From assembly GCA_947174505.1 (NCBI GenBank), contig CAMWJF010000044.1:1-35407 (forward strand): a DNA stretch of 35,407 bases, in the 5' to 3' direction. The notes below the pieces were generated by a model. That model was given only the letters and a program-made list of their open reading frames with translations. It was not told where the DNA came from and ran no database searches. Source of the stretch: an uncultured Lachnospiraceae bacterium. GTDB taxonomy: Bacteria > Bacillota > Clostridia > Lachnospirales > Lachnospiraceae. The position numbers and the translations under genes are program-made. Of this stretch, positions 16,586 through 24,943 are shown piece after piece; the first letter of the stretch is position 1, and each line of letters opens with the position of its first letter.

Positions 16586-17293
16586 CTAATAATTGAAATC
16601 ATAGTAAACCGGACGTCCGGCACAGTATTTGCTGTAAGCGCCCTGTGTTAAATGAAACTGCGCAAACAAGGCGGATAAAAAGCCCAAAAGCTTCCCGCTG
16701 TATTTCACTTCCAGAACCACATCTTCCCTCATAATGGGCGTATAGCGGACATCCGGCGAAAAAATATCCAGATTGGATTCCGAGGATCTGACATTCATAT
16801 CAAGCGTAATACGCGTATCGTACATGGGATATCTGTACGCCAGCCTGTCGTACGCAATCTGTACGGCGGGACGGTACTGTCCCTGCGCCATAATACCATA
16901 AGCCTTCATGCCTGTTAACGAGGTATCAAAATAATTTTTTAATACCTTTATATTTCCGTGTAAGAGTTCGGCCGCATCGGCTGCCGATACAATCAGGCTC
17001 AGTTTTTGCTGCCGGTCATCCGTTTTCTGCTTAATTTCCAGCTTACACAAAGAGGTCTCTCCGCCATAAATCCGCAGACGTATCTTTTTTCGGTCGATCA
17101 CACCCGCAAGCTTTTCTGCAAAATCAATCTGATTTACCGAATCAAAATACAGACTTCTCACCAGATACGGTCCGTCCGCGCAGTGTTCGTCCCTCTGCAG
17201 CAGCCTGTCCAACTGGTCCCTTATCGCCAGAGCCTTACCAAGCGGTACGATATATTTGATTTCTTTTCTCTGGGTATAAAGGTCTCTGCCCAT
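16586..17293 (-). CDS. VTC-domain protein (polyphosphate polymerase-like), set B
   Basis: A 235-residue protein made entirely of a VTC domain, a triphosphate tunnel fold like the catalytic part of yeast Vtc4. Tunnel strands carry alternating charged residues: QRKEIKYIV, RSLYFDS, KIRLRIYGG, CKLEIKQKT, QIAYDRLAY, LEVKYSGK and a final SKYC. Lys, Arg and Glu in these strands bind polyphosphate and metal in known members, so synthesis or handling of polyphosphate or nucleoside triphosphate in the cytoplasm is likely. I chose ATG 17293. A longer frame opens at TTG 17356, but that lies inside a good promoter and has no ribosome site. The spacing to GAGAGGA upstream of the ATG is long, so translation may be weak. 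Confidence 0.85.
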   Translation of the reverse strand: MGRDLYTQRKEIKYIVPLGKALAIRDQLDRLLQRDEHCADGPYLVRSLYFDSVNQIDFAEKLAGVIDRKKIRLRIYGGETSLCKLEIKQKTDDRQQKLSLIVSAADAAELLHGNIKVLKNYFDTSLTGMKAYGIMAQGQYRPAVQIAYDRLAYRYPMYDTRITLDMNVRSSESNLDIFSPDVRYTPIMREDVVLEVKYSGKLLGFLSALFAQFHLTQGAYSKYCAGRPVYYDFNY

Positions 17294-17355
17294 TGTATAA
17301 TCCGGGTTCCTCTCCCGCTTACAAAAACAGCGCTGCTTTCTGGTAAATCCCAACA

Positions 17356-17384
17356 ATTATAGCACCAACCGACCTTGATTTCAA
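17356..17384 (-). promoter_or_regulatory. Internal promoter before the set B genes
   Basis: On the minus strand TTGAAA (17379-17384), a 17-base spacer and a perfect TATAAT (17356-17361) lie between the synthase stop (17388) and the VTC start (17293). It would let set B, the GH5 and the two-component genes be expressed without the synthase. Confidence 0.6.
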
Positions 17385-17387
17385 CCG

Positions 17388-19730
17388 CTACCCCAACAGG
17401 CTCATCTCACTGAATTCCTCTGTCTTGTCGGAACGTGCCTGCACGGCATCCTCCTGCAGTTCTTTTTTCCCGCACTGCACAGTCAGCCAGTCAAGCAGCT
17501 CATTTCTCGTCTTCTTATCGTCCACAATCTCCTTATAGTTGACCACACTGTAGAGCTGCAGGCCCTTTCGGATCTCATTTTCAAACCGGCAGTCCAGGAT
17601 AATACCATCGCTTACCGCCAGCCGCAAATCCTTCGGCATACCCTCGTCCTGCACCGTCACACAGACATAATTAAAATCATAAACCTTCACCTTTTCAATC
17701 CCCTCATTCAGACAGCGGAGCTGATCGTCGATCAGCACGCGGGGATAGTTCCTTTTCTGATAGAAAGGCGGCGTCACACGCTTTTTCAGATTCAGTTTTA
17801 GATCTTCGAAACTGCCGCTGTCCTTCTTGATTTCTGTCGGGACGGTCGGTATCCTGTCATAGAGAATGCCCAGAAGCTCGTCATAACTGCCGTTTATGTC
17901 CGTTACCTTCATCGAATAAATCCACTCGCCTTCCCTCTGGCTCACATGCACAACCGTGGCAAACATGTCCACATGATAATCCTCTGTATCAAGAAAAATT
18001 TCCACGTTCTCATTCTCCTCGAAGAAATACGGCTTGGGAAGCGTCATGGAAATGCCTGCCTCGGAAGCGTCCCGCGTCATGCCGGTATACATTTCCCCCT
18101 TATATCTGACCCGGCAGGGCATATGCACCAGAACCCGCTCGGTCTTCCGGTAAGGAATCCGTCCGTCCACAAAGAAGAGCGACATCACAAGCAAAAACAG
18201 ATTGTTGACCAGCCAGAACAGCACCACGATCGGCCCGAACGAGCCACTGTCAAGCATAATCAGGATACAGCGCAAAATCCCCCAGACCGAAAGCACAATC
18301 AGAATCATAAAAGGAATGGAATAAAGGAAGTTCTTTCCCTTCTCGTTCTTCTGCTCCCCCTTGCTCGTAACCTTAAACTTTTTCATCGAAATGCCCACCG
18401 ACTCAAACAGCACAGGCAGCAGCATATAAGGAAAAAGCACCGTCTCATAAATACTCGTCCACTTGGTAGAACGGATATTGCGGGAGAGCATCCGCAGGCT
18501 GATATTGCTGCTTATATACATCGGCAACCAGAAAATCAGCACCTGTGCCAGCGTACACTTAAATACCATAAAGCCGAAAGCCGCGTACAGAATCGGCGAC
18601 ATAATGTAGATCAGCCGTTTTAACGGCGCATACCAGTACCAGACAGATGCCCAGTAATTCATCTTCTGCGAGAAATTAAGCTCCGGCGAGGTAAAAATAT
18701 GCATCTTTCTGCCCGTGGCAATCACGCCCCTCGCCCAGCGCGTTCTCTGCTGCACCAGATCCTTCAGATCCTGCGGCGAAAGACCCGACGCAAGCGGCTC
18801 CGCCGTGCCAAGGCTCACATACTGCTTCTTCTCGATCAAAATGCCCGTGGCAAAATCCTCCGTGATCGCCCCGGTATAGAAACCGCCTATCGCCTCCAGC
18901 GCCTCCCTGGAAAGCACCGTGTTGGACCCGCCATAGATCACGCTGTTTGTCTTGGTGCGGGCCACCTGAATGTCTTTGTAAAAATAGTCCTGCTCATTGG
19001 GAATCCGGGACTCCGAATACAGGTTAAACTGAAACAGATCCAAATTATAAAAGCTCTGCGGGGACTGCAAAAAGCCGAGTTTGATTTTATCCTCCTCTTC
19101 CAGATCCCTGTTTCGCAATTCCGCATCCACAAAATACGGAATTGTTTTCATCAGAAAATTGCTTCTGGGAATCATATCCGCGTCAAAGGTGACCACATAA
19201 GGCGAACTGGAGTGCGCCAGCGCATTGTTCAGGTTTCCGGCCTTCGCTCCCTCGTGATCCTCCCTGTCCAGATAATTAACGCCCACCCGCGCCGCAAGTG
19301 CTTTCATCTCCTCCCTGTGACCATCGTCGCACAGATAAATATGAACCTTTTTCGGATCGGGATATTTCATCCGCGTACAGCCCCGCAGGGTTTTGTAGAG
19401 CAGATCCACCTCTTCGCTGTAAGTCGCCACAAAAACATCCACATCGGGAAACTCGTCCAAAGGCAGATTTTCCGGAAACGGGTACCCCTCCACCGAATAC
19501 ATGTTGGCATAGTGGACGAAGGCCTCCACCATACCGAGCACTTCCACCACCAGCAGCGCGATACCCGCGACGACAGACACGATCCCATATTCAAACGGAA
19601 TCGTGAAAAAGACTCTCCACATCAGATACATGATTGTGAAAAACATGTTCAGGAAGAACCAGGTTTTTCCCTTCCAGTTATGGAAAAAGCCGCGCATATA
19701 CGCGCCGAAGCCTTCTCTTTCCCGCGCCAT
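17388..19730 (-). CDS. Cellulose synthase catalytic subunit with PilZ domain (BcsA/CcsA-like)
   Basis: A 780-residue processive GT2 enzyme that should polymerise UDP-glucose into beta-1,4-glucan and pass it across the membrane. Two N-terminal helices (about 24-48, 50-72) precede the catalytic domain, with D135-D136-G, the D183-A-D185 metal motif, T290-E-D292 and Q328-R-T-R331-W332. Further helices lie at about 365-520. A PilZ domain follows, with RKTER (528-532) and DASEAG (554-559), the two parts of a c-di-GMP site, so the enzyme is probably activated by c-di-GMP. About 150 residues after PilZ are unassigned. No BcsB-like partner is encoded in the window. Another beta-glucan product cannot be excluded. 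Its start follows the DHHW gene by 2 bases. Confidence 0.93.
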   Translation of the reverse strand: MAREREGFGAYMRGFFHNWKGKTWFFLNMFFTIMYLMWRVFFTIPFEYGIVSVVAGIALLVVEVLGMVEAFVHYANMYSVEGYPFPENLPLDEFPDVDVFVATYSEEVDLLYKTLRGCTRMKYPDPKKVHIYLCDDGHREEMKALAARVGVNYLDREDHEGAKAGNLNNALAHSSSPYVVTFDADMIPRSNFLMKTIPYFVDAELRNRDLEEEDKIKLGFLQSPQSFYNLDLFQFNLYSESRIPNEQDYFYKDIQVARTKTNSVIYGGSNTVLSREALEAIGGFYTGAITEDFATGILIEKKQYVSLGTAEPLASGLSPQDLKDLVQQRTRWARGVIATGRKMHIFTSPELNFSQKMNYWASVWYWYAPLKRLIYIMSPILYAAFGFMVFKCTLAQVLIFWLPMYISSNISLRMLSRNIRSTKWTSIYETVLFPYMLLPVLFESVGISMKKFKVTSKGEQKNEKGKNFLYSIPFMILIVLSVWGILRCILIMLDSGSFGPIVVLFWLVNNLFLLVMSLFFVDGRIPYRKTERVLVHMPCRVRYKGEMYTGMTRDASEAGISMTLPKPYFFEENENVEIFLDTEDYHVDMFATVVHVSQREGEWIYSMKVTDINGSYDELLGILYDRIPTVPTEIKKDSGSFEDLKLNLKKRVTPPFYQKRNYPRVLIDDQLRCLNEGIEKVKVYDFNYVCVTVQDEGMPKDLRLAVSDGIILDCRFENEIRKGLQLYSVVNYKEIVDDKKTRNELLDWLTVQCGKKELQEDAVQARSDKTEEFSEMSLLG

Positions 19731-19732
19731 CT

Positions 19733-21010
19733 CTAATCCCCCTTGAAAAAGTTAAACGCATCCCCACTGATATTATAGGGATAGATTTCCATAATAATAT
19801 AGTCAAACCTGTTTTCCTTCACATAGCTCTCAATGTCCAGCATGTGAGATTCCTCCAGCGACCAGATGGCGTCCATCTCGCTGCACATGGGTGCGAGAAA
19901 TACCATCATGGGCGAAAAATAAGAGTCCCTGATGGCAAAAATTTTCACACCCTCCGGATTGTCCTCGTTGACAATATGCTCGTAGGGCCGCAGGCCGTTG
20001 AGATACAGGGAATACTGCGAATCGCTGTAAATATCGTCGTGCTCCAGAAGCACGTCCATATCCATGAGAGATTCCGTCGTGACTCCGCGGAAATGCTGGG
20101 TCGCATCCGTCACACCCATACAGTGCCGGTCATAATTATTCTCAAATGTGGGCCACAGCGCCTCAAAATCCTCCAGACCGCTGAAATTCGCGCCCGTCTT
20201 CCGCCCCATGGAGCCAAGCATTCCCCGACGGTACGTCACCCGCTCATAATTTGCAGGATCCATATAAAAGCCGTCCGGGTCAAGCCCCGCGTCGAACTTT
20301 TCATTCATCTGTTCCACCAGCACCTGCGTCGCCGCAAAAGCCGCCGGGATTGTCCAGTGATGATCCGTCTTAAAAAAAGCATCCTGAATCGACAGCTCTG
20401 CGTTCGGAATATACTTTCTGCAGTCCACCGTCTCTATCCCGTAGCGGTTCATATAAAACAGCGTCTCGTCCACAATCGTGTCGGGGTCATTGACGGGCAT
20501 CCCCGTGCGGAAATTTGTCTCTCCGCGCATATACTTTCCCGGCGTGACAAAAAACAGAACCTTCGTCCCGTACGGCGCCACACAGTCCTGCAGGCGGCGC
20601 AGTCTTCTGGCATATTCCTCCGCGTCATTCGTGTCTTCCCGGAAAAAGGAAGCGTAGTGCAGATAGCCGTCCTCGTCCTTGATATAACTGAAATTATTAA
20701 ACTCCCGCTTATCCAGAAGTACCTGAATGTAGGAATAAGTTTCAATAAATTCCATCCGCCCGTACATGGAGCCGATAATACTCTCATCCAGGGCCGATAC
20801 GGTCTTTGCGACCGTATCCTGCGCCGTCTGCAGCGAGATACCTTCCACCAGACTTTCCTTCACCGTTTCCACCCACGCGTCGCCGCCATACCATGCGTTC
20901 AATCCGGCATAGCCAAACACGCCGACCAGAAAAAGCACGGCAAAGACTTTTTTCCGCAATAGATATGCCTTTAACGGATCGTTTTTTCTTCTTTCCTTTC
21001 CCTCTGCCAC
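19733..21010 (-). CDS. DHHW-family protein (AlgX/AlgJ-like polysaccharide acetylation)
   Basis: A 425-residue protein with one N-terminal membrane helix (about 20-40) and an extracytoplasmic SGNH-like domain. The D216-H217-H218-W219 motif gives the family its name, and Ser363 in IRDSYFSP is the probable catalytic serine, as in AlgX/AlgJ. With the MBOAT protein encoded just upstream it should transfer acetyl groups to the growing polysaccharide outside the membrane. The start is GTG with GGGGTGG 5 bases upstream. The spacing is 12 bases from the MBOAT stop and 2 bases to the synthase start, consistent with one complex. Confidence 0.88.
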   Translation of the reverse strand: MAEGKERRKNDPLKAYLLRKKVFAVLFLVGVFGYAGLNAWYGGDAWVETVKESLVEGISLQTAQDTVAKTVSALDESIIGSMYGRMEFIETYSYIQVLLDKREFNNFSYIKDEDGYLHYASFFREDTNDAEEYARRLRRLQDCVAPYGTKVLFFVTPGKYMRGETNFRTGMPVNDPDTIVDETLFYMNRYGIETVDCRKYIPNAELSIQDAFFKTDHHWTIPAAFAATQVLVEQMNEKFDAGLDPDGFYMDPANYERVTYRRGMLGSMGRKTGANFSGLEDFEALWPTFENNYDRHCMGVTDATQHFRGVTTESLMDMDVLLEHDDIYSDSQYSLYLNGLRPYEHIVNEDNPEGVKIFAIRDSYFSPMMVFLAPMCSEMDAIWSLEESHMLDIESYVKENRFDYIIMEIYPYNISGDAFNFFKGD

Positions 21011-21022
21011 AAATCCACCCCG

Positions 21023-22438
21023 CTAGAAATTAAAATAAATAAACGGATTATACGTACCGCTGGCCATATAGGCCACGCACACGACCAAAAGCATCATCAT
21101 GCCGACCGGGTAAACGAGGACGCCCACCCGATTCAATGCCGATTTTGGATTCCTGTACAGAATCTCATTCATATTTCTGGCAACCGGCATGGAAAACAGA
21201 ATCCCCAGAACCAGAAAGACAAAGTTCTCCCGCAGCAGCATCACCGCAAGGTCACTGTAAAAGCCGTTGTTGTTTACGCCGAGCATATTCATAAAAAACC
21301 GTCCCGCCTGATAGAGATTTTCCGCCCGGAACACCACCCACAGCGCGTTGACGATCATAAGCGTATAAAAATGTTTCAGGAGCTTACTCTTTATCTTCTT
21401 CGGATACTCGAAAAACCGCTCCGCAAGTTGGAAAACAAAATACATCAGTCCCCAGAAAATAAAAGTCCAGTTCGCGCCGTGCCAGATACCCGTCAGCAGC
21501 CACACCACCAGCATATTGCGGACCATAAAGTCCTGATTTTTCACGCGGCTGCCGCCCAGCGGAAAATAGACATATTCCCGGAACCAGTCCGTCAGGGAAA
21601 TATGCCACCTTTTCCAGAAATCAGAGACAGACTCGGCGATATACGGATAGTTAAAGTTTTCGGGAAACTTAAATCCAAAGCACAGGCCAAGTCCGATCGC
21701 CATGTCGGAATAGGCCGAAAAGTCATAATAAATCTGCAGACTGTAGGAAATGCTTCCAAGCCACGCCAGCGTCACCGGCACAGCCATTCTCTCCGTGCCG
21801 ATCATCGACCAGCGGAAGATATTGTCCGCCATTCCCGCGAAGCAGTTGGAGAGCAGGATTTTCTTGCCAAGCCCCACCGTGAAACGGCTGATTCCCATGG
21901 AGAACATGTTAAAATCCGACTTCCTGTGGCGAATCTGTTCCGCAATCGTATTGTACTGGATGATCGGTCCGGCAATGAGCTGCGGGAAGAAGGAGATGTA
22001 GAGTCCCACATAGAAGGGATTCTCCGCCCTGACCGTTCCCCGGTACACATCCACCACATAGGACATCGCCTGAAAGGTAAAAAAGGAAATGCCGATGGGA
22101 AGGGGCAGCGACACCGTTTCCACGCCGAAAATTTCCATCACAAAGCCCAGATATTTAAACACAAACAGGGTCGCAAGATTCGCGGCCACCGCAAGGAACA
22201 ACAAAGCTTTTCTGCCGCCCTCTCCCCTCAGCCGCTGCATCACCCCGGCCAGCAGAGAATTGACAAGGATGGACGCAATCATCAAAAGCACATACAGCGG
22301 TTCTCCCCATGCATAGAAAATAAGGCTGGCAAGCAGCAGAATCACATTCTGGCACGCCCTGGAAAAGAAGAACATGTAGTACAAAATCAATACAGCCGGG
22401 AAGAAAATGAACAGAAATACAATACTGGAAAAAAGCAT
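21023..22438 (-). CDS. MBOAT O-acyltransferase (AlgI-like)
   Basis: A 471-residue polytopic membrane protein of the membrane-bound O-acyltransferase family. About ten hydrophobic segments are visible. Hallmarks are FWKRWHISLTDWFREYVYFPLGG (His279) and LLTGIWHGANWTF with the catalytic His320. In alginate and acetylated-cellulose systems such proteins move acetyl groups across the membrane to a periplasmic or surface esterase-fold partner, here the DHHW protein encoded next. The ATG is preceded by a GGGGGA site. It indicates that the glucan made by this locus is acetylated. Confidence 0.93.
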   Translation of the reverse strand: MLFSSIVFLFIFFPAVLILYYMFFFSRACQNVILLLASLIFYAWGEPLYVLLMIASILVNSLLAGVMQRLRGEGGRKALLFLAVAANLATLFVFKYLGFVMEIFGVETVSLPLPIGISFFTFQAMSYVVDVYRGTVRAENPFYVGLYISFFPQLIAGPIIQYNTIAEQIRHRKSDFNMFSMGISRFTVGLGKKILLSNCFAGMADNIFRWSMIGTERMAVPVTLAWLGSISYSLQIYYDFSAYSDMAIGLGLCFGFKFPENFNYPYIAESVSDFWKRWHISLTDWFREYVYFPLGGSRVKNQDFMVRNMLVVWLLTGIWHGANWTFIFWGLMYFVFQLAERFFEYPKKIKSKLLKHFYTLMIVNALWVVFRAENLYQAGRFFMNMLGVNNNGFYSDLAVMLLRENFVFLVLGILFSMPVARNMNEILYRNPKSALNRVGVLVYPVGMMMLLVVCVAYMASGTYNPFIYFNF

Positions 22439-22461
22439 ACCGCATCCCCCTTCGCCCGTTC

Positions 22462-22620
22462 TTATTTTTTTCTGTATTTCCTGTAACTGTAAAGGAAAAT
22501 AAGAAGGCCCGCTGCGCAGACAATCCGTATGCCGTTTATCACAGGCGGATCGTGCAGCGCCGACAGGAAGTAATCCCTCTCCTGCACCGCCTCGGCGGCG
22601 ACTTTACTGAGTAGTATCAT
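22462..22620 (-). CDS. Small single-helix membrane protein (52 residues)
   Basis: An open frame of 52 codons fills the 190-base gap between the set A CotH and MBOAT genes. It reads from ATG 22620, 8 bases after the CotH stop, to TAA 22462. The protein has a charged N-terminal half (SKVAAEAVQERDYF), then one membrane helix of about 17 residues (INGIRIVCAAGLLIFLYSY) and a basic tail RKYRKK, so the C-terminus should be cytoplasmic. AAAGGG lies 12 bases before the ATG; translation may be coupled to CotH. The only analogy I can offer is BcsF, a small helix protein of enterobacterial cellulose operons, and that is by size and place only. No homology is claimed. Confidence 0.62.
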   Translation of the reverse strand: MILLSKVAAEAVQERDYFLSALHDPPVINGIRIVCAAGLLIFLYSYRKYRKK

Positions 22621-22628
22621 AAATCCGG

Positions 22629-24245
22629 TCAACCCTTTCTGATAATCAAAACCGCAGGCATAAAAAACAAAAGCATCACAAGCAGCAGGAACAGCTTATT
22701 TTCGCCCCGGATAGACGTATCATAAACCGTCGATTTTTCCAACACGCGAAGTTCCGTCTGCATCGCCCTCCCGTGCTTATACAGATACGTCTTTATGTTA
22801 TAAATCTCCTGATCGTAATTGTCGTTGAAACGGCTGACCGTCATATTATCATCATCCATATAATCCAGCAGATAATAATTATGCCAGTTCAGTCCGGAAT
22901 CATCGTAATAATCAGCCGCCCAGCGGTACCACTCCCGTTCTCTGGCAGAACGGATATATGCGACTGTCTCGTCGATCACATCACAGATGTGGTCGTGGGA
23001 CAGCGTGCTTCTCTGAAGAACGGCATACCGGGCCTGCAAAGCGTCCACAAAGCGGATATCCTTTGTGAACCGGTCAAAAAAGGGCCTCTCCTGGAACGCC
23101 ATTGTTCCCGTCTCCATTTCCTCCACCGCATAGTTGTTCATCGCCTGGTCAAAATCCCACACCGGCCCTATCTTAAGCGGCTCCCCGGAATTTTTATACA
23201 TATAGGTGGAGTGCATACCGGCGTCATAATTCCCAAAAAATTCATTTAGCAGAAAATAGTCCACAAAGGTGTCGATGTTGATAAGCTTATCGTAAGTGCC
23301 GAACACATCCTCCCTGTCGGAATAAACGACCCGCTCGATCTGTGAGAAATCCTTCTCGATATAATGCAGTGCCGTATCCGTGATCCGCTCCTCCGACGGG
23401 TATTTGAGGCCGATCCACTCCTCCGAAAGACCCTCCAGCCTGCGCCCGGTTTCCAGCATTTTATCAAAATGTGTAAACCTGTCCCTCCGGATAATATAGC
23501 TTGTATACGGATTCTTCTCGTTAAAGGAATCAATAGGAACCCGGTTGGCGTCCCTCGCCACCGTCTCCATCATCAGATAAAGCCCCTGATAGACATATCT
23601 GTCCCCATCCTGTATGACAACTTCACAAAACTGGCTGTCAGGCGTCACCTCCGAAACCTCCGAGCTGATCCGATAAGCCAGATAATTGCGGATCATGCTT
23701 TTGTCCGCCATGCTCCCGTTCAGAATCCAGCTGTCATGCGCGCCCATGCCGAGGATATCCACCTCGTTCTCCAGCCCTTCCGCCGTTTTCAGTTTCAGAA
23801 GGTACTGCTCCTTATCAAAATTATAGGAAGTATGTCCCCTCTTTTTTATGAGCAGGCTGCTCTGCGCCACAGGCCTGTCCGTTATACAATTGTCAAATTT
23901 ACCACCGTCTATGACGCTGATATGCCCTTCGACATAAGGCTCTTCGTCCAAAACCGACTCATTTCCGGCTTCATCAAATTCCTTGTAATGCGCCAGCCCG
24001 CTCTCCATGGAAAGAATCACGATTGGCAGATTTGAGTGAAACCCATCCCGCAGCGTATAATCCTCCTCCAGATAGAGAAGCGGATCTTCCGTGTGTGGGT
24101 CTGCAGGCAGATCAAAATAGGTATTCCTGTTAATATCCCTGTTCTGATACGCCGCATAGCTTCGCACAAATCCGCACCCTGCCGCCGCCAGAATCATCAG
24201 GGCACACACGCCAAGCAGACAGATTTTTCTTTGTCCCTGCGACAT
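22629..24245 (-). CDS. CotH kinase-like protein, set A
   Basis: A 538-residue exported CotH-family protein with a membrane helix at each end: an N-terminal signal or anchor (about 7-25) and LFLLLVMLLFFMPAVLI near the C-terminus followed by IRKG. The core contains LLIKKRGHTSYNFDKEQYLL with the putative nucleotide-site lysine, SWILNGSMADKSMIRN, QGLYLMMETV, and GPVWDFDQAMNN, an intact D-x-D metal motif unlike the set B copy. It is probably an extracytoplasmic kinase-like enzyme acting on a surface protein or polymer. ATG 24245 has AGGAGA 8 bases upstream and is preferred to ATG 24272, whose AGGA is too close. An alternative reading of ILAAAGC as a lipobox is weak. Confidence 0.88.
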   Translation of the reverse strand: MSQGQRKICLLGVCALMILAAAGCGFVRSYAAYQNRDINRNTYFDLPADPHTEDPLLYLEEDYTLRDGFHSNLPIVILSMESGLAHYKEFDEAGNESVLDEEPYVEGHISVIDGGKFDNCITDRPVAQSSLLIKKRGHTSYNFDKEQYLLKLKTAEGLENEVDILGMGAHDSWILNGSMADKSMIRNYLAYRISSEVSEVTPDSQFCEVVIQDGDRYVYQGLYLMMETVARDANRVPIDSFNEKNPYTSYIIRRDRFTHFDKMLETGRRLEGLSEEWIGLKYPSEERITDTALHYIEKDFSQIERVVYSDREDVFGTYDKLINIDTFVDYFLLNEFFGNYDAGMHSTYMYKNSGEPLKIGPVWDFDQAMNNYAVEEMETGTMAFQERPFFDRFTKDIRFVDALQARYAVLQRSTLSHDHICDVIDETVAYIRSAREREWYRWAADYYDDSGLNWHNYYLLDYMDDDNMTVSRFNDNYDQEIYNIKTYLYKHGRAMQTELRVLEKSTVYDTSIRGENKLFLLLVMLLFFMPAVLIIRKG

Positions 24246-24255
24246 ACACTGTCTC

Positions 24256-24942
24256 CTATTGGCTGATTTCATCGTCCTGTCTGACCATACTGACCGAGGA
24301 AACGCCCTCGATTCCAGACAGGTTCCTAACCAGTTTTCCGTTCGTTTTTTCTGATTTCTTCAACTGCCTGTCCGAGATCTCATAGATAAATTCCTCACTC
24401 TGTGTTTTCACCGCCCGGTTATGCACACGGAGCGAAGCCTTGCCCCCAAACAGGTTTCCCATATGCTTTTCCACTTCCTCCCCCGCTCCCGGCGTGCAGT
24501 TCACGATCACCATGATACGGTCATTATCCTTGATGAATCCGAACAGAATCAGGAAAGCAAAAATCAGCGCCGAACCAATCGCCGCGATCAGATAATCGGA
24601 AACGCCGCAGCAGATTCCCACCGCAATGCCCCAGAATATATAGGCCGTATCCCGCGGATCCTTAATCGCTGTCCGGAACCGCACGATGGACAGCGCGCCC
24701 ACCATGCCGAGGGAGAGCGCTATGTTATTGCCAATCACATTCATAACAAGCGTGGTAACAAGCGTCAACATAACAATGGACACATTAAACCGCTCGCTGT
24801 ATACCGGGCCCGAATGAGACACCTTGTAAGAAATATAAATCAGACAGGCGATGATGGCCGCCGCCAGAAAATTGATCAGTACATCTGTGATCGTCAGGCC
24901 GTTCGTTGCGTTTGACAGGCTGTTGTAAAGTATCTCTTTCAT
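24256..24942 (-). CDS. DUF4956 membrane protein, set A
   Basis: A 228-residue paralogue of the set B DUF4956 protein. It has the same plan: hydrophobic segments at about 18-40, 54-78, 98-112 and 115-136, the signature SLGMVGALSIVRFRTAIKD (77-95), then a cytoplasmic domain of about 85 residues ending in GIEGVSSVSMV, equivalent to GIQSVNWV in the other copy. Function unknown. The start lies one base after the VTC stop (TGA-G-ATG), which implies coupled translation and a physical complex with the VTC protein. CotH follows after 10 bases. Confidence 0.88.
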   Translation of the reverse strand: MKEILYNSLSNATNGLTITDVLINFLAAAIIACLIYISYKVSHSGPVYSERFNVSIVMLTLVTTLVMNVIGNNIALSLGMVGALSIVRFRTAIKDPRDTAYIFWGIAVGICCGVSDYLIAAIGSALIFAFLILFGFIKDNDRIMVIVNCTPGAGEEVEKHMGNLFGGKASLRVHNRAVKTQSEEFIYEISDRQLKKSEKTNGKLVRNLSGIEGVSSVSMVRQDDEISQ

Positions 24943-24943
24943 C

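Noticed and set aside
17294..17356. TTG start at 17356 for the set B VTC gene
   Set aside because: It overlaps the TATAAT box and lacks a ribosome site; homology-like sequence begins at MGRDLYTQRKE.
18699..19736. Open frames antisense to the synthase, DHHW and MBOAT genes (also 19844-20962, 21371-22486)
   Set aside because: Same shadow effect in GC-rich third positions; composition is not protein-like.
24160..24245. Lipoprotein signal in set A CotH (ILAAAGC)
   Set aside because: Position -3 is Ala, not the usual Leu, and the protein has a C-terminal helix; a plain signal or anchor is as likely.
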